Part shown: positions 44,701-55,330 of the stretch, piece after piece | Numbering within the stretch: position 1 is the first letter of the stretch | Layout: every line of letters starts with the position of its first letter | Assembly: GCA_014607495.2 (NCBI GenBank) | Contig: CP053157.1 | Span: forward strand, 8,246,001-8,310,000 | Direction: 5' to 3' | DNA length: 64,000 nucleotides | Source: Carposina sasakii | Taxonomy: Eukaryota > Arthropoda > Insecta > Lepidoptera > Carposinidae | Notes under the pieces: model-generated | Told to the model about the DNA's origin: nothing | Database searches by the model: none | The model's input: only the letters and a program-made list of their open reading frames with translations | Translations under genes and position numbers: made by a program

Positions 44701-45927
44701 GTCAATAACACAAACGGTTGTTAACTTACAAAGTGAAATAATTGTAAATTGACCTAATCCTTTCAAGTAGCTAACACTATCAATTCTTTTCCCAGGTAGT
44801 TTTGCCGCTAGGGATGCGCGTATTACTGAACAATCGGCTCCACTGTCAAATATTGAAAGTATTCTTAAATTACCCACGACCACCGGTATATAATTTAATT
44901 TGGGGGTACCAACACAATTAATGTTAGAAACTACTGCACGTTCTCGCTTATAACACGTTTCAAAAGAATGTCCAGGCTTAGAGCAGAACGTGCATATTGG
45001 CTTGGTAGTTTGAGTCGTAGTTTTATTTTCGTGGTGTGTTTGAGAATTATCAGCTTTAAAACGATAACGACAATCACGTGTATCATGGCCTGATTTTTTA
45101 CAAATTTGACACAATAAAGAGGGCTTATCAAATCGAGATCGTTTAGTGGAAGCTTGTGGTACACCTGATGTACTTGAATTAGACCGCTTATTGCTTCGTA
45201 TGGAAGATGCGACCGATATTAGTTCTGGTACTGACGCAGCCCTAGTATTTAACAATTCTATTCTTAATCTCTCGTCACTAATGCAACCAATTACTGCCTC
45301 AACTGCGTCATCATTTGACAATTTATCTTTTGTTATACGGCGCCATAAAACCCAAGCGTGCGACAAAAACTGCGAGATATCTTTTGAGCTATCATAATTG
45401 TGCTCTCTAAACCGTGCAATGTCTCGAGAGTATCGATTCTCTGGTTCGAAGGTAGTTATTAAAACATCGCGCAGTTCCTGCCATGTGGTGGTTGCTACGA
45501 GCCAATTGTCAACCCACAACCTGGCACGACCTTTGAGTAGGCTACCGGCTTTCATTCTGACTTCATAATCGGTCAGGTTGTAGGTTTCCATGGCCGTGGT
45601 CACATGCTGACACCACTCTCTAACTCCGATATTACTGTCCGGATCGTACGATGGCAAGAATATATCATTAATCTTGGGTTTGGATACATCAGATTGCGCC
45701 GCGATACGATCGGACACGTGCTTCATCATTTGCAATATTTGAGTAAAAAACTCAGTTGGTACTCCACTAACAGAAGGGTTCAAATTATCATTATTTGGGT
45801 CAGAAGGACGAGAAGAAGCGGGTGGTGATCCCACTTCTGATAACGGAGCAGGGGGTCCAAGAGAGTTTTTAAAAGTAGTGGCGTCGGTTCTGCCGACCCC
45901 ACTATCATTGTCTACAGGTTCACTCAT
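41713..45927 (-). CDS. Gag-Pol polyprotein of the Ty3/Gypsy element (1,404 aa)
   Basis: One uninterrupted frame. The first ATG is at 45927 (MSEPVDNDSG); the nine codons before it lack an ATG. Domains in order: Gag core to about residue 250; two CCHC knuckles (CQICKKSGHDTRDC and CTFCSKPGHSFETC) about 275-320; aspartic protease with FDSGADCSVI about 360; reverse transcriptase with CVDYRELN, LDMAAGFHQI and YVDD about 560-690; RNase H with LYTDASS and the HSYELETLAVVRAV stretch about 825-900; integrase with a zinc region ending CVVCRTSK, then the DDE set HMDITGK, VDGGREF and GQVERVIGTL about 1040-1200; and a basic/acidic tail. Gag and Pol are fused with no frameshift. The first 29 codons lie inside the 5' LTR and the frame crosses the LTR boundary exactly between codons. 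Confidence 0.92.
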   Translation of the reverse strand: MSEPVDNDSGVGRTDATTFKNSLGPPAPLSEVGSPPASSRPSDPNNDNLNPSVSGVPTEFFTQILQMMKHVSDRIAAQSDVSKPKINDIFLPSYDPDSNIGVREWCQHVTTAMETYNLTDYEVRMKAGSLLKGRARLWVDNWLVATTTWQELRDVLITTFEPENRYSRDIARFREHNYDSSKDISQFLSHAWVLWRRITKDKLSNDDAVEAVIGCISDERLRIELLNTRAASVPELISVASSIRSNKRSNSSTSGVPQASTKRSRFDKPSLLCQICKKSGHDTRDCRYRFKADNSQTHHENKTTTQTTKPICTFCSKPGHSFETCYKRERAVVSNINCVGTPKLNYIPVVVGNLRILSIFDSGADCSVIRASLAAKLPGKRIDSVSYLKGLGQFTIISLCKLTTVCVIDNLRVELQFHVVPDYEVCADILIGINLVENTNLSVIVNSRGTKLVHEPVVYHVRSQSEKFDNLDCDLTNDNQINELKILLNKYEHLFIHGYPHTRVNTGKLEIRLKDNSKCVERRPYRLSPVEREKVRGIINELLEHNIIRESTSPFSSPIILVKKKNGKDRMCVDYRELNRNTLRDHYPLPIISDQIDQLAGGFYFSTLDMAAGFHQIPISDNSIEKTAFVTSDGLFEYLTMPFGLSNAVSVYQRCINRALAHLLNSTDQVCQVYVDDVLSKCRNFSEGLSHIERILIALQKAGFSINVDKTAFFKRSIEYLGNIITDGQVSPSPRKVEALTKAPIPKTVKQVRQFNGLAGYFRRFIPNFSRIMVPLYELTKNDVKWEWNERHDEARNCIVQHLSTAPTLMLFQENAPIELYTDASSIGYGAVLVQTIGDRQHPVAYMSQRTTDAESRYHSYELETLAVVRAVKHFRHYLYGRSFKVITDCNALKASKHKKDLLPRIHRWWAFLQNYDFEVEYRKGERLQHADFFSRNPNAEKSVNIITKDFDWLLIEQRRDSILRPLLDSMTGDNPAEGYSLEEGVLKKTFTDSITGTFKLIVVPQSFQWSLINSFHTALKHPGWEKTLQKLKETYWFDKMNTTVRRFVENCVVCRTSKGPSGAVQAQLHPIQKPTAAFQVIHMDITGKLGTKSAEGRDEYVIVIIDAFTKYILLSYSNDKSPSSSLAALKRVVHLFGTPVQVIVDGGREFLGEFHLYCNNFGINIHAIAPGVSRANGQVERVIGTLKNALIIIKNYDTELWQTALEALQLAFNCTPHRVTGVAPLTLLTRRQQCVPPELLSLVNIDTGSIDFDLLEQHVQQKMRASAQYDKQRYDKNKAKMHPFLRGEYVLIKNNPRNQTSLDLKYSEPYEIYRVLDNDRYMVKRVTGRGRPRKVAHDQLRRAPQPGEQETVSTNTQDQETSELADNETTSCNDDSRLQTPQLIHTLDELQPSMSCAASLRDV

Positions 45928-47094
45928 TGCAAATGACAACCACACTAAATGCAAAACAGTATTTATTTTTACACCACAAAGTATAATATTTTAAATCTAA
46001 AAACCTAAATTAATTTAATTAACAGAAGTAATATTAAAAATAGCTACTCACAAGATCAACAGCTCTCCAGCAAAATTCACAATGGCAATGGCTTGGCTTC
46101 GCACATACCAGCCCTCCTCAGTTAGGATGACAGTGCGTAGTCAATACACCTACTTATTAATACTAAACAGTACTTTGTTTAAGCTATCTTTATAGGCATA
46201 CTGTTAATTATTTTAACTAATTATGGAGGCGTTTTACAAAATCAGATAATAATTATAATAAAGCTAATGAGAGTTACTTGTTGTTAAGAATATCAAATAA
46301 TACGCGGAAGGCGCCATGCTTTACAAAAGCCATAGTCAAGATACATCCTTACAATAATTACTTAACATATTTGAAATAACTTTTTGAACAGGAATACTGT
46401 AAATGTTTTAAACTAATTATTGAAACGAATAATTAATGGTTCCAAGGAATTAAGTAATAGTTTAGACTAATAACATTTCAATTGATTTTTAATTTTTGCT
46501 AGAATGAATCCAAATCAATTTATTTATTTTAAGTTTTGTTACAATATCATTTTAAAAACCTGTAGTTTAGCATTTGAAAATCATGTAATGAATTTAGAAT
46601 TACTTCATTTATTTTACGGTATACATTAAATCTTAATATATATAAATCTCGTGTCCAATTTTGTTTAGACTCCTAAACCACTTAACCGATTATAATAAAA
46701 TAATCGCACACACATGTGCAGTTCGATCCAACTTGAGAGATAGGATAGTTTAAATCTCAAATTAATCGCAATTTTAATTTATTGCTAAATTGTCTGTTAT
46801 ACTGTCTGTTATACCTTGGTTGAGTAAGTAATCAATAGATTTGGTAAACGACAAACGTGTCATATAAGCTATATTCATTTCCACGCGGACGAAGTCGCGG
46901 GCGTCCACTAGTTGTCTTATATGACCAAAATGTCAACAAACATAAACAGTGATTTTATTTCTTTTTACTATAAAACTAATCTAACATTGAATAATTACGT
47001 TCGTAAATCAAATGTTAATTCATATCAAGAATAATCAACCTACATGGCTAAGATTATTATTATAATAATGATGTGAGATGATCTTGCGTCGACA
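45841..47094 (-). repeat. 5' LTR with a nested Helitron
   Basis: Equivalent to the left LTR plus 281 bp. Contains the gag-pol ATG at 45927-45925, 84 nt before its 3' boundary. Promoter elements cannot be told apart by eye. Confidence 0.88.
46631..46911 (+). mobile_element. Complete 281-bp non-autonomous Helitron inside the 5' LTR
   Basis: TCTTAATATATATAAATCTC at the 5' end and GGGCGTCCACTAG at the 3' end, inserted between A (46630) and T (46912), the canonical Helitron pattern. The CGCGGACGAAGTCGCG hairpin lies 11-12 nt before the 3' end. The left LTR lacks it. No protein frame, so mobilised in trans. Confidence 0.85.
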
Positions 47095-47098
47095 TATC
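47095..47098. other. Target-site duplication TATC, right
   Basis: Matches 39894-39897. Confidence 0.75.
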
Positions 47099-50000
47099 AT
47101 ATCGTGCAGGTAATTAGGCTACATAAATAGTAAGTGGAATATGATATGATTGTACGAGTACAACTGGATATTTCTCGAACTGGCGCTCAAATGAATCTCT
47201 GATGATGATGATGGATGTCAGTAAATGATGTTGACGGAGACAAAACTGTTTTCTGCTAAATAGGCCTTAATGCGTGTTGTGCGTGTCTGTAGAGTTATAT
47301 GTCAAGAACGGTTGTTTATATAAATAGAAACAGCTACAATCAGGTATTTATGAATGAGGGACATTAGTGGCGTGCAATTGCGACATATACCTATGATTAT
47401 AAAGCTTAAAAAGCTTTTAAAGTATGTAATTTGTTGATTAAACCATCAAACCATTATTTTATTTATAAACACAAACGTTTCTAAGAGTGGAGGTTGTTAT
47501 TTATGTTGCTATCAGTTTGCACTAATAGGAATTGTATTATAAATATATGAAAGTGGATCTGTTGGTTAAGTTTACATGTTGTATATAACATAAATTGAGT
47601 AAAAGAATATATAGGTCTTTTCTTGCTTCAATACGTTAAGTATAAAATTTTGTTGGAAACTTTTAATGTGCAAACACTTACAAAAGCTCGCATTTAACAT
47701 CGGGAGCTATCTACTTTACTAACAAGTTTCATCAAGAAAAAGTTGACGTCAGTGAGGAACTCATCAATTTTAAAACGGGTTGAAAGATGAATAATTTCTA
47801 AAGTTATTAAACTTAAAATCTGAGCGAAATGGAATATTTAAGTGCAAATTAAGTTTTCCGATATGTTAGTTTATGCAAGCATACTTTGTAGATATGTTTA
47901 TCGGTAAGAGGGTTTTCAACATGAATTATATCCGTTTTATTTATTAACCAAACCAACTTTTACTCGAGCAAAGTCTTCACTAACCCTCATGATCCAAACC
48001 AATTTATACCTCTAAACCGCCTCAAATACAGTTGACTCCACATCAAGGCTTTGCAAGTTCCCGCCTCCATCGTTACATATAATATTATCCAAACAACTAA
48101 ATCCTACACTATTAAACTACTAAGGATTACTATTAATCACGTCAAGATGTTTACCCTCATCCTACGTCAGTTTGGCGGAATTATCTGAGACGAGATAAAT
48201 AGGAGAGTCGCTTTCTAGAGCTATTCATCCCACCAGGGCGCTCTGTTTCAAAATCTCTCCCCCTCAGTAATAAGGTTAAAATGGAGCTGAATAGTGTTGT
48301 CTATAAACGAATCAATTTATAATCGATCAATGCAAATCAGGACGATCCCTGCTGAAGGCGAGCGGTACTGATTTTCAATCTTTGAGATATTTTGCTTTAT
48401 TGCAACTTTCAACCTGTTCTGAAGGTATTTTATTATGTGGGAATGTTAAGATTGCCTAATGTTACAACTGTGCTGGAGTACATTTTTTAAAGTGGTTTTC
48501 TGGCGATCTTACTTTACATAACTTATATATAATCAATAATTAACCTGTTTCAAAAATGTTTTAACTACGTAAGAAAATAAAGTATTTACCGCTAGGTGAC
48601 CAAACAATATTCTAACGCAAGTGCAGGACTTTACCGATAATATTCCTAGTTAAAAACAACACTAGTTAAAAACACTATTGCTCTGTGTGAAAACATTATC
48701 ACTCCCAAACTAATTTGTATTACTCACAGATCCGTCATTGAAAGTTAGGTCCCATTGTTAAACAAATGTTATACCGCGCATAGCGGAGCAAAGTAAACAG
48801 TCAAACGAGAAATAACTACAGAATTGGCTAACCAAATTGTGAAAATCAGCGTTCTCTGCATAAATTAAGTGAAGTATAATGGGCAAAAGTAAATACATTG
48901 TTATTTTTTTTTAATTTGGTCGGAAATGCGCAGCGGTTTCTACCGGCAGATATTGCACATCCAAGCTGTTCCTGACGGCAATTGTGCTGTGGCGAACACT
49001 GTAAATTGCTTTTCGTGACAATAAATATTTTAATCTGATTGGTGGTCTGTAACCAATTAATTGTGGCTTTCATTTTACCTGGATAGCTAGCTTTATGACG
49101 TGACTACATGTTTATGCAATTAGTAGGTATACAAAAAACAAGAGTGTTTTGACAGAAAATATTTTTTTCTGTATCGAGTTATTTTAATAGGATTTTGCTT
49201 AACATACCCTTTCGGTTACACCCTGTATAGGTAGGTAATTTTAATATTCTGTGCTTTTATTATCCGTAATGTCAAACTACTTACATTTTTTCGTTTTGAT
49301 ATAAAATATTTTTTTCATAAGAGATTTTTTTTTGCATGAGCAGTTTTACAGCCTAATGATCATAACAGCTACGTAGTATGGTCAACAGCGAAGAAAATAA
49401 ATCAAATTACACATGGACAGGTGCACAATCGAGCTACTCTATGAATTTCGTAAAATCGAGGTAAGAGGTAACTTCAAAGGCTTTGGCTTCTGACCAGCAT
49501 TGATCGGAGTGTGATCTGATGTTGGCGATTGGTATATTGAATCATAAGACAACGTACTGGGGGTTTACCTTAAGCTCTCAAACAGGATTTTTTATATCAT
49601 GGAAGCAAGATGCCCGCCTACATTTATAGCGGCGCGGGGCGGCACAATGGAAACTATCCTGTTTATATTATATGAGATCGTGGTTAGCCTGACTTATTAA
49701 CATTAGAAAGTGTGAGCAAGTCCAAAGCAGTGAGTGTTTGAAAATAGTTAAATATTTATATACACGGACCTGTTCCCAAAAATAGGATAGCCAAAACAGC
49801 AGAATAGTGAAGGAGACCCTACATCCATGATCCAGCATAGCGAGGTCAGATATTAAAGATCAGTGACAAGTTGCTAGCTCATCGCCCGAGACAACGGCTC
49901 TAAAATCCTTAGTCGAAATGCACGCAGGAGATGCAACTGATGTATTCCAGTGAAACCCCGCATTAGCACACACAGGACAGGACAGAAATAGTTTAATGCA

Positions 50001-50943
50001 TAGATTAAACTCCTAAAAAGTGTTATGGTCAAATGAAACACTCTTTAAGGCTGATCCTATCTCGTTTTATATCTTTAAATACGTATTTGCAGTTTACGGT
50101 GATCGGTTGAGCAGTTTTAATGCGTGAACATAACAAACGGGTAATAGCTATTTAGTTTTTATTTATTTTAGTAGCGACGGGCTCCTTTTTACCCGACTGC
50201 GCGACGCAAAGGAGTGGTATTGTGTTTAACAGCCTATGTATGTATGTTTGTATGTTCCTTTGAAGCACTACACAGACCAAACGCCTCGGCCGATTTTTAT
50301 GATTCATACGTCAATCGATTCCTCTTAGTCCGGCGAGTGTCACTAAGGACATAACGTTAGTGAAAATCCAATATGGCGACTACTGGACGCCATTTTGTGA
50401 AAATGAAAAAATTAAAGTCGACAAACTATATCGAGTAGGGTATTCTTAAATAGGTATTTAAAAATAATTTTTAGGTTTCTCTCAACTATTTTCGATTTGA
50501 CTAACCGTTTAGGATCTATATGGATTGAAAGTTGCGTAACAACCATTCTCACATATAAGTTTTTAGACAGCAGCAAGACGAAAACTTCTTGCTGCCGAGC
50601 ATGTTTCTTGAAGCGTATTTATTAGTAGCTAGGTAACTAAAAAGTATAAAACAAAAAACATAATTAAAAAAATCCAAAAACCCGACTGCTTAAAAAAGAA
50701 CCAATAAATAAATCTGAAAAGAAAAAAAACAAGCACTTAGATGTCCGGCGGTCTAGAATTCTATAATATTATTATGGAATTAATACATACTATTGAAGAA
50801 CATAAAATATTTTCTAATGGTCGTAACATGATGATGATGATGATCTCCGCCAGGTACGCGGGACGCGTTTTTTTATTATGTACCTACATTTTTTGTTATC
50901 ATTGTTTTTATCATAGCATGCATGGATAAGTATATCTAGAATA
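47099..50943. other. Non-coding, no gene seen
   Basis: AT-rich. Contains a MITE-end copy with flank at 49150-49290 (TACCCTTTCGGTTACACCCT) and a dispersed repeat of family D at 49765-49985 (AGATCAGTGACAAGTTGCTA, ATGCAACTGATGTATTCCAG). Open frames are short and unrecognised. Confidence 0.5.
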
Positions 50944-51196
50944 CAGGGTGTAATAAAAGAGGTAAGTTAAGCGAAATGTTATGAAAATAGTCTACTAAAG
51001 ATAACTTATTCACAAAATTTTATACTCGAAATCACATATTTATTTTTCAAGAGTGTATGAATTTTCCTGAGTTTCATGGAATTCTCCATACTAGCTGCAA
51101 TAATGTGATTTCGAGGCTCATATTTTGTAGATAGGTTTTCTGTATCGGGTTATTTTAATAGCATTTTGATAAACATACCCTTTCGGTTACACCCTG
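50944..51196. mobile_element. 253-bp TA-flanked MITE, Tc1/mariner-like ends
   Basis: Ends CAGGGTGTAA...TTACACCCTG, bordered by TA on each side. Inside, AAATCACATATTTATTTTTC and TGTGATTTCGAGG-type sequences form a second, internal inverted repeat. Partial relatives are at 17156, 36895-37225, 49150-49210 and 56285-56475. Confidence 0.65.
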
Positions 51197-53269
51197 TATA
51201 GGTAGGCTATTTTATAATCTGTGCTTTTATTATCCGAAATGTCAAACGACTTACATTTTTTGTTCTTAACTGTGAATTGCTCAGTTAAGATGAATTTTAA
51301 TGCGATATTTTATTATTCTGTACTCGTACTGAACAACTTCGTGGTTAGGAATTGATTTATACTGCCTTTATAAATGGGTGTTCTGTGTAAATGGAGGAAA
51401 ATTATGACTATTGAAGGTGTCGTAACGTTTTTTATTTGGGAAGAACCGAGCTGCGCTTTGAATAGTAAGTTTACTTAATAGTCTACAGTAACTTATACGG
51501 AGGCAATATATTATTGAGAAATATGATACACATTAATATTTTTAAAGAGAAATTGTGATATTCTTAGAAATAAGCAGGATCAGGATCTTTGCTCACTACA
51601 TGAAAATACATCATCAACACAAGCTATGAGCCTAAAGGAAGCAAATTCTTTGCTACACGTTTTCAAGACCACATAAACACACTACTTGTATTCTCAAACG
51701 TTCTCCAAGAATTGGTTTTGTTTTTAATGCTCGTAAATTTACGATTCGCCAGTTGTAAAGCTTCTCTATTGGCTAGGCTAAAGGAAGTTGGATGAGATCT
51801 ATAGAGTTCACATGAAAATTTAACTGTGCTCTACTGCCAGAGGTTTTTCTGTTCATAAAAATTCGAAAAGCGAAAATTCTGTACTTCTTTCGAATATCGT
51901 TAACGGTTCAACTTTAAAATCAATAGCTAACGCAAAAAGTTTAGTCCTAAATAGTTCGCGGTATCAATATGTACTGGCAACGGCTAAAGTTCGCGAGTTA
52001 AATCCATTGGTAAGTAAATAGTAAGTCGTCGAGTGTTGCCAGTCCACAAGACGTTGCTCATTTAAAGAGTTGTGTAACTTACGAAGTTTATCTTGAGGAG
52101 CGGCAGACGGCAACGCGGACGGTTTAACTTCGCCCGCGCCACCCGGAACGCTTCCAGTCCCGAAGAGAACTTGGATGGAAATATAAATTAATTTGAATTT
52201 GCGTAGTTCCATTGTGAGCGTGTTGGGGTATTGTTTGGAAGGTTTTTTCATAAGACAATCGTACTGATTTTAAATCGTAAAAGCTATTTATTTGATGTTT
52301 CTTATCTCGTCCAGTACGGTTCTTATTTATTAGGTCAATAGGTACTTAGCTGTTTGGCATCAGTTGACGTGGTTAACCCAATTTCACTTTAATGTACAAT
52401 ACATATACAAAACAGCATCAGCCAGCAATGGTGTTTGCAATATTGTGTTATGAATTTACATCCAATATTATGCGCTCCATGGTTTCTTGATTACTCCGTG
52501 TTGGTATTTTTAAGCACTAGACAAACCCCCTGTTACAATATATACCTATATCTACGAGAAAGATCATTATATAAGCATGTATGTATAGGTATATTTACTA
52601 CGATAGACACTTAGTTGCTTTTATGAGTATTAAAACTAATCTTAAGATTGAACATTACGAATTTATAGTTCTGTTACTGCAGACGGGGCGGATCATAAAT
52701 CGAAATAAGGTTAGAAAATGAGAACGTTGTTCGACTACGTAAGCTAGCGTTGTCATTACGAGTATTATATTTTCATATATATACGTTCATATTTGTAAAT
52801 TTAAAAAAAATTCTTGTCATCACAAACTTTACAAAGTGTCTATCTATATTATTATCACAACACCGATATTCAAGTAGCATAACAATTTTCAGATATGATT
52901 CCCCCGTTAATTACCACCGGTAACAAATAGAGGCGGTTCAGTTGCTTGTTTTGTCCGGGTGTGCTGCCGATAAGGAACATTGTGTTATTTTTAAGAATCA
53001 GCTTTTAATTTACTGAAAATAATTGTTGTTTTTACTACATTCCGTGCGGAAAATATAAAGAAAATAAACAAAGGTCTCCTTATTTCTCAGTGAAAGTCCT
53101 GTGACGAGGGTCCCCGCTGTTATTCAACATTGAAATGAAATGATAAAAATAAATTAAATGCTAATTGGGAGATTCAAAACAGTTACGGGAGAGGATTTTG
53201 TTTTTGGGATTTCTTACGTATTGTTCTGGAGTGTATTTAGAGAGAATTCGTACCACCCCATGTCTGCCC
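51197..53269. other. Non-coding, no gene seen
   Basis: The first 75 bp repeat the flank of the copy at 49210-49290. The rest is AT-rich with no recognised exon; the minus open frame at 51964-52251 has no family resemblance. Confidence 0.45.
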
Positions 53270-53478
53270 GTGGATATCGTACGAGGCGATTAAGGGTTTC
53301 TGGGAGGTGGGCAGCAGCGCCTCCCGTGTTGACAACATAGTCCAAAATACAAACTGCGGTCACCAACCCGCCTGCCCAGCGTGGGCAAATACCCCCCATG
53401 GCAGTCGTCATGTGGCGTGCCCTGGGGGAGGCCTACGTCCAGCAGTGGACTGCAGTAGGCTGATGATGATGATGATGA
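53270..53478 (+). mobile_element. LINE 3' terminus with GAT tail
   Basis: Plus frame ends ALGEAYVQQWTAVG and a stop, followed directly by (GAT)n, the usual C-terminus and microsatellite tail of a common lepidopteran LINE. The upstream part (GAGGCGATTAAGGGTTTCTG, CCTGCCCAGCGTGGGCAAAT) belongs to the same 3' region. Strongly 5'-truncated. Confidence 0.65.
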
Positions 53479-55030
53479 CGTATTGTTCTGAGAGTCGAGC
53501 TCACGAAACATAATCGTGAGAAATGAGTCCGTTTTCTTGTACGTCTACTTAAAATTGTATTTGCGTTCTTCAACATTTTTAGTATACACGTAACTATATT
53601 TGTTCTAAGTAGGTACTAGGAATAACTTTATATACTTCTGTGTTCTAAATATGTTATTGTAACAGTCTATGAATATGAGTCTTAGAATATGAGCGTGACT
53701 CTCTTCTGAATCATAATTAACCTAACTAAAACATTCTAACTATTAGGTAACCATGTATTCTAAGACATCAATGTTAAATCTCTAATTATTTATTCTAAAA
53801 ACAAGTTTTATTTAGAAAAATCGTCAGACTTCGAGTATGGAGTTCAACTTATAAAAGTCAATGGTCTTATAAGTCTGTATGCCAGGGCTTATCTTCGAAC
53901 CTATAATAGCTTCTATCGGGCGATATTTCTGCAGAATAAAGTTTTTCAATATCTTTCTTAGATATTATAAAATACAACTTTTCTAGGAAAATACTCATGG
54001 GTCTTTTACGGACTTACTTATAGTAACGTATGTGATTTTTATTGCATAATATCGCTGCTTGTATTCACAGTAGAAATTTTTAATCGATAGGTTGGTAGTT
54101 TACTAGTCCCCGCACCCATTTAGTAGATACGAGTACAAGCGATTCAAATGGCATAGTAAAATTGGATAAAGATATGAATAGTAATATAATCGGCAAATAC
54201 GGATCACGGAGTCGTTCGTCCATGTAACCGGTATTACCGGGCCGCTATACCCGGGCGGGGAGAGTTTTTCCGTTTATAGGGTCGTTAGGATATAATTTCA
54301 TCTCGTGTTTATGGCTCCATAAAAAGTTTGCAGCGCTGATACAACCAGTGTCAAATTACCCGGACTCGCTCATTCTGAATTTTACCTGTAGGGCTAATGC
54401 ATGGACGATTTATTGCGGGTTAATTTTGCCTGTTATGCCTATTAATTAAAATATGTTCAGGTTTTTTATTTAAAAAATGCGACGAATTTTATAAGATTAA
54501 ATTTGTTGGTATACGTAGAGTTAAGTATGACGTGGCTTATGTGGCCCTTCTGTAGCTTCACGGACCCGATCGAAACGCCACCTACCGAGTTCATCTATAT
54601 GGTAAAAATTTCCTAGAAGAATAAATGATCATTCACAGTGAATCATCATGATGATTGGTTCAGATGGAGTTATGTAAATGCTGGAATGGTCCTTAACAAT
54701 TTATTTTTATACTATAAATACAAGTCATTTATATGTAAAGTGTAGTAAGGGGATAAGTACGAAGTCTCCAGTCAAATAAGTAGTTTGGTAGTTATTATTT
54801 ATAAAGGTGTTTTTATCAGTATTTCTTTCGCTAATTAATTTATCCCCTACAATGGAAAGTTCTCATCAAGCCGACACTTCTTTTGTATTACATTAGTAAC
54901 ATAAGATAAGATGAGTAATATCATTAGTGTTAGTTAGATGCTTGTCTGGTCGTAGGTACATTGGGAAACATATAATGCGCATATATTATAAACACATAGA
55001 TACTTGTACATCTCAACTATACGTTTAAAA
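53479..55030. other. Non-coding, no gene seen
   Basis: AT-rich with a GC-richer patch around 54225-54290 (CCGGGCCGCTATACCCGGGC); no exon can be supported. Confidence 0.4.
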
Positions 55031-55330
55031 TTGGTCAGAAATGGCATCATCCTATCGGCCCTTGGTGGTCTGCCTACCCCGTAAGGGATACAGGCGTGAT
55101 TATATGTATTTATGTATGTACATAAATACATGCTGTGTTCTCGAAATGGGATAGCTAGAACTACAGGATCATAAAGGAGATTTCACAGTCATATTTAGCA
55201 TAGCGGCGGTATGTCACTACAATTTGCTTGTTTATCGCCTGAGAGAATGCCCGAGTCCCTAGTTGACTCTTTCAACACGCATGGACGGAGATGCAGCTGA
55301 CGTATTCTGGGACCCGCACCAGCATGAAAA
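55031..55330. repeat. Two dispersed repeats side by side
   Basis: 55045-55110 is the reverse of the repeat at 31354-31410 (GGTCTGCCTACCCCGTAAGG). 55134-55330 is family D (GCCTGAGAGAATGCCCGAGT, GATGCAGCTGACGTATTCTG). Confidence 0.5.

Larger units (their letters stand above)
39898..47094 (-). mobile_element. Ty3/Gypsy LTR retrotransposon, complete
   Basis: Minus-strand element of 7,197 bp bounded by TATC duplications. 5' LTR 47094-45841 (1,254 bp including a 281-bp Helitron), gag-pol, 3' untranslated region with tandem hairpins, 3' LTR 40870-39898 (973 bp). The LTRs start TGTCGACGCAAG and end CTCCGTTA. By eye they differ by one substitution (about 40691 against 46922), two 1-base indels and the Helitron, so the insertion is recent. 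No TGG-type primer-binding site adjoins the 5' LTR, and the sequence before the 3' LTR (CGCAAAATGGCCG) is a poor polypurine tract, so the priming mode is unclear. A complete frame and near-identical LTRs make activity possible but unproven. Confidence 0.9.

Noticed and set aside
53290..53513. Overlapping frames on both strands
   Set aside because: Part of the LINE 3' terminus; the real frame is the one ending QQWTAVG.
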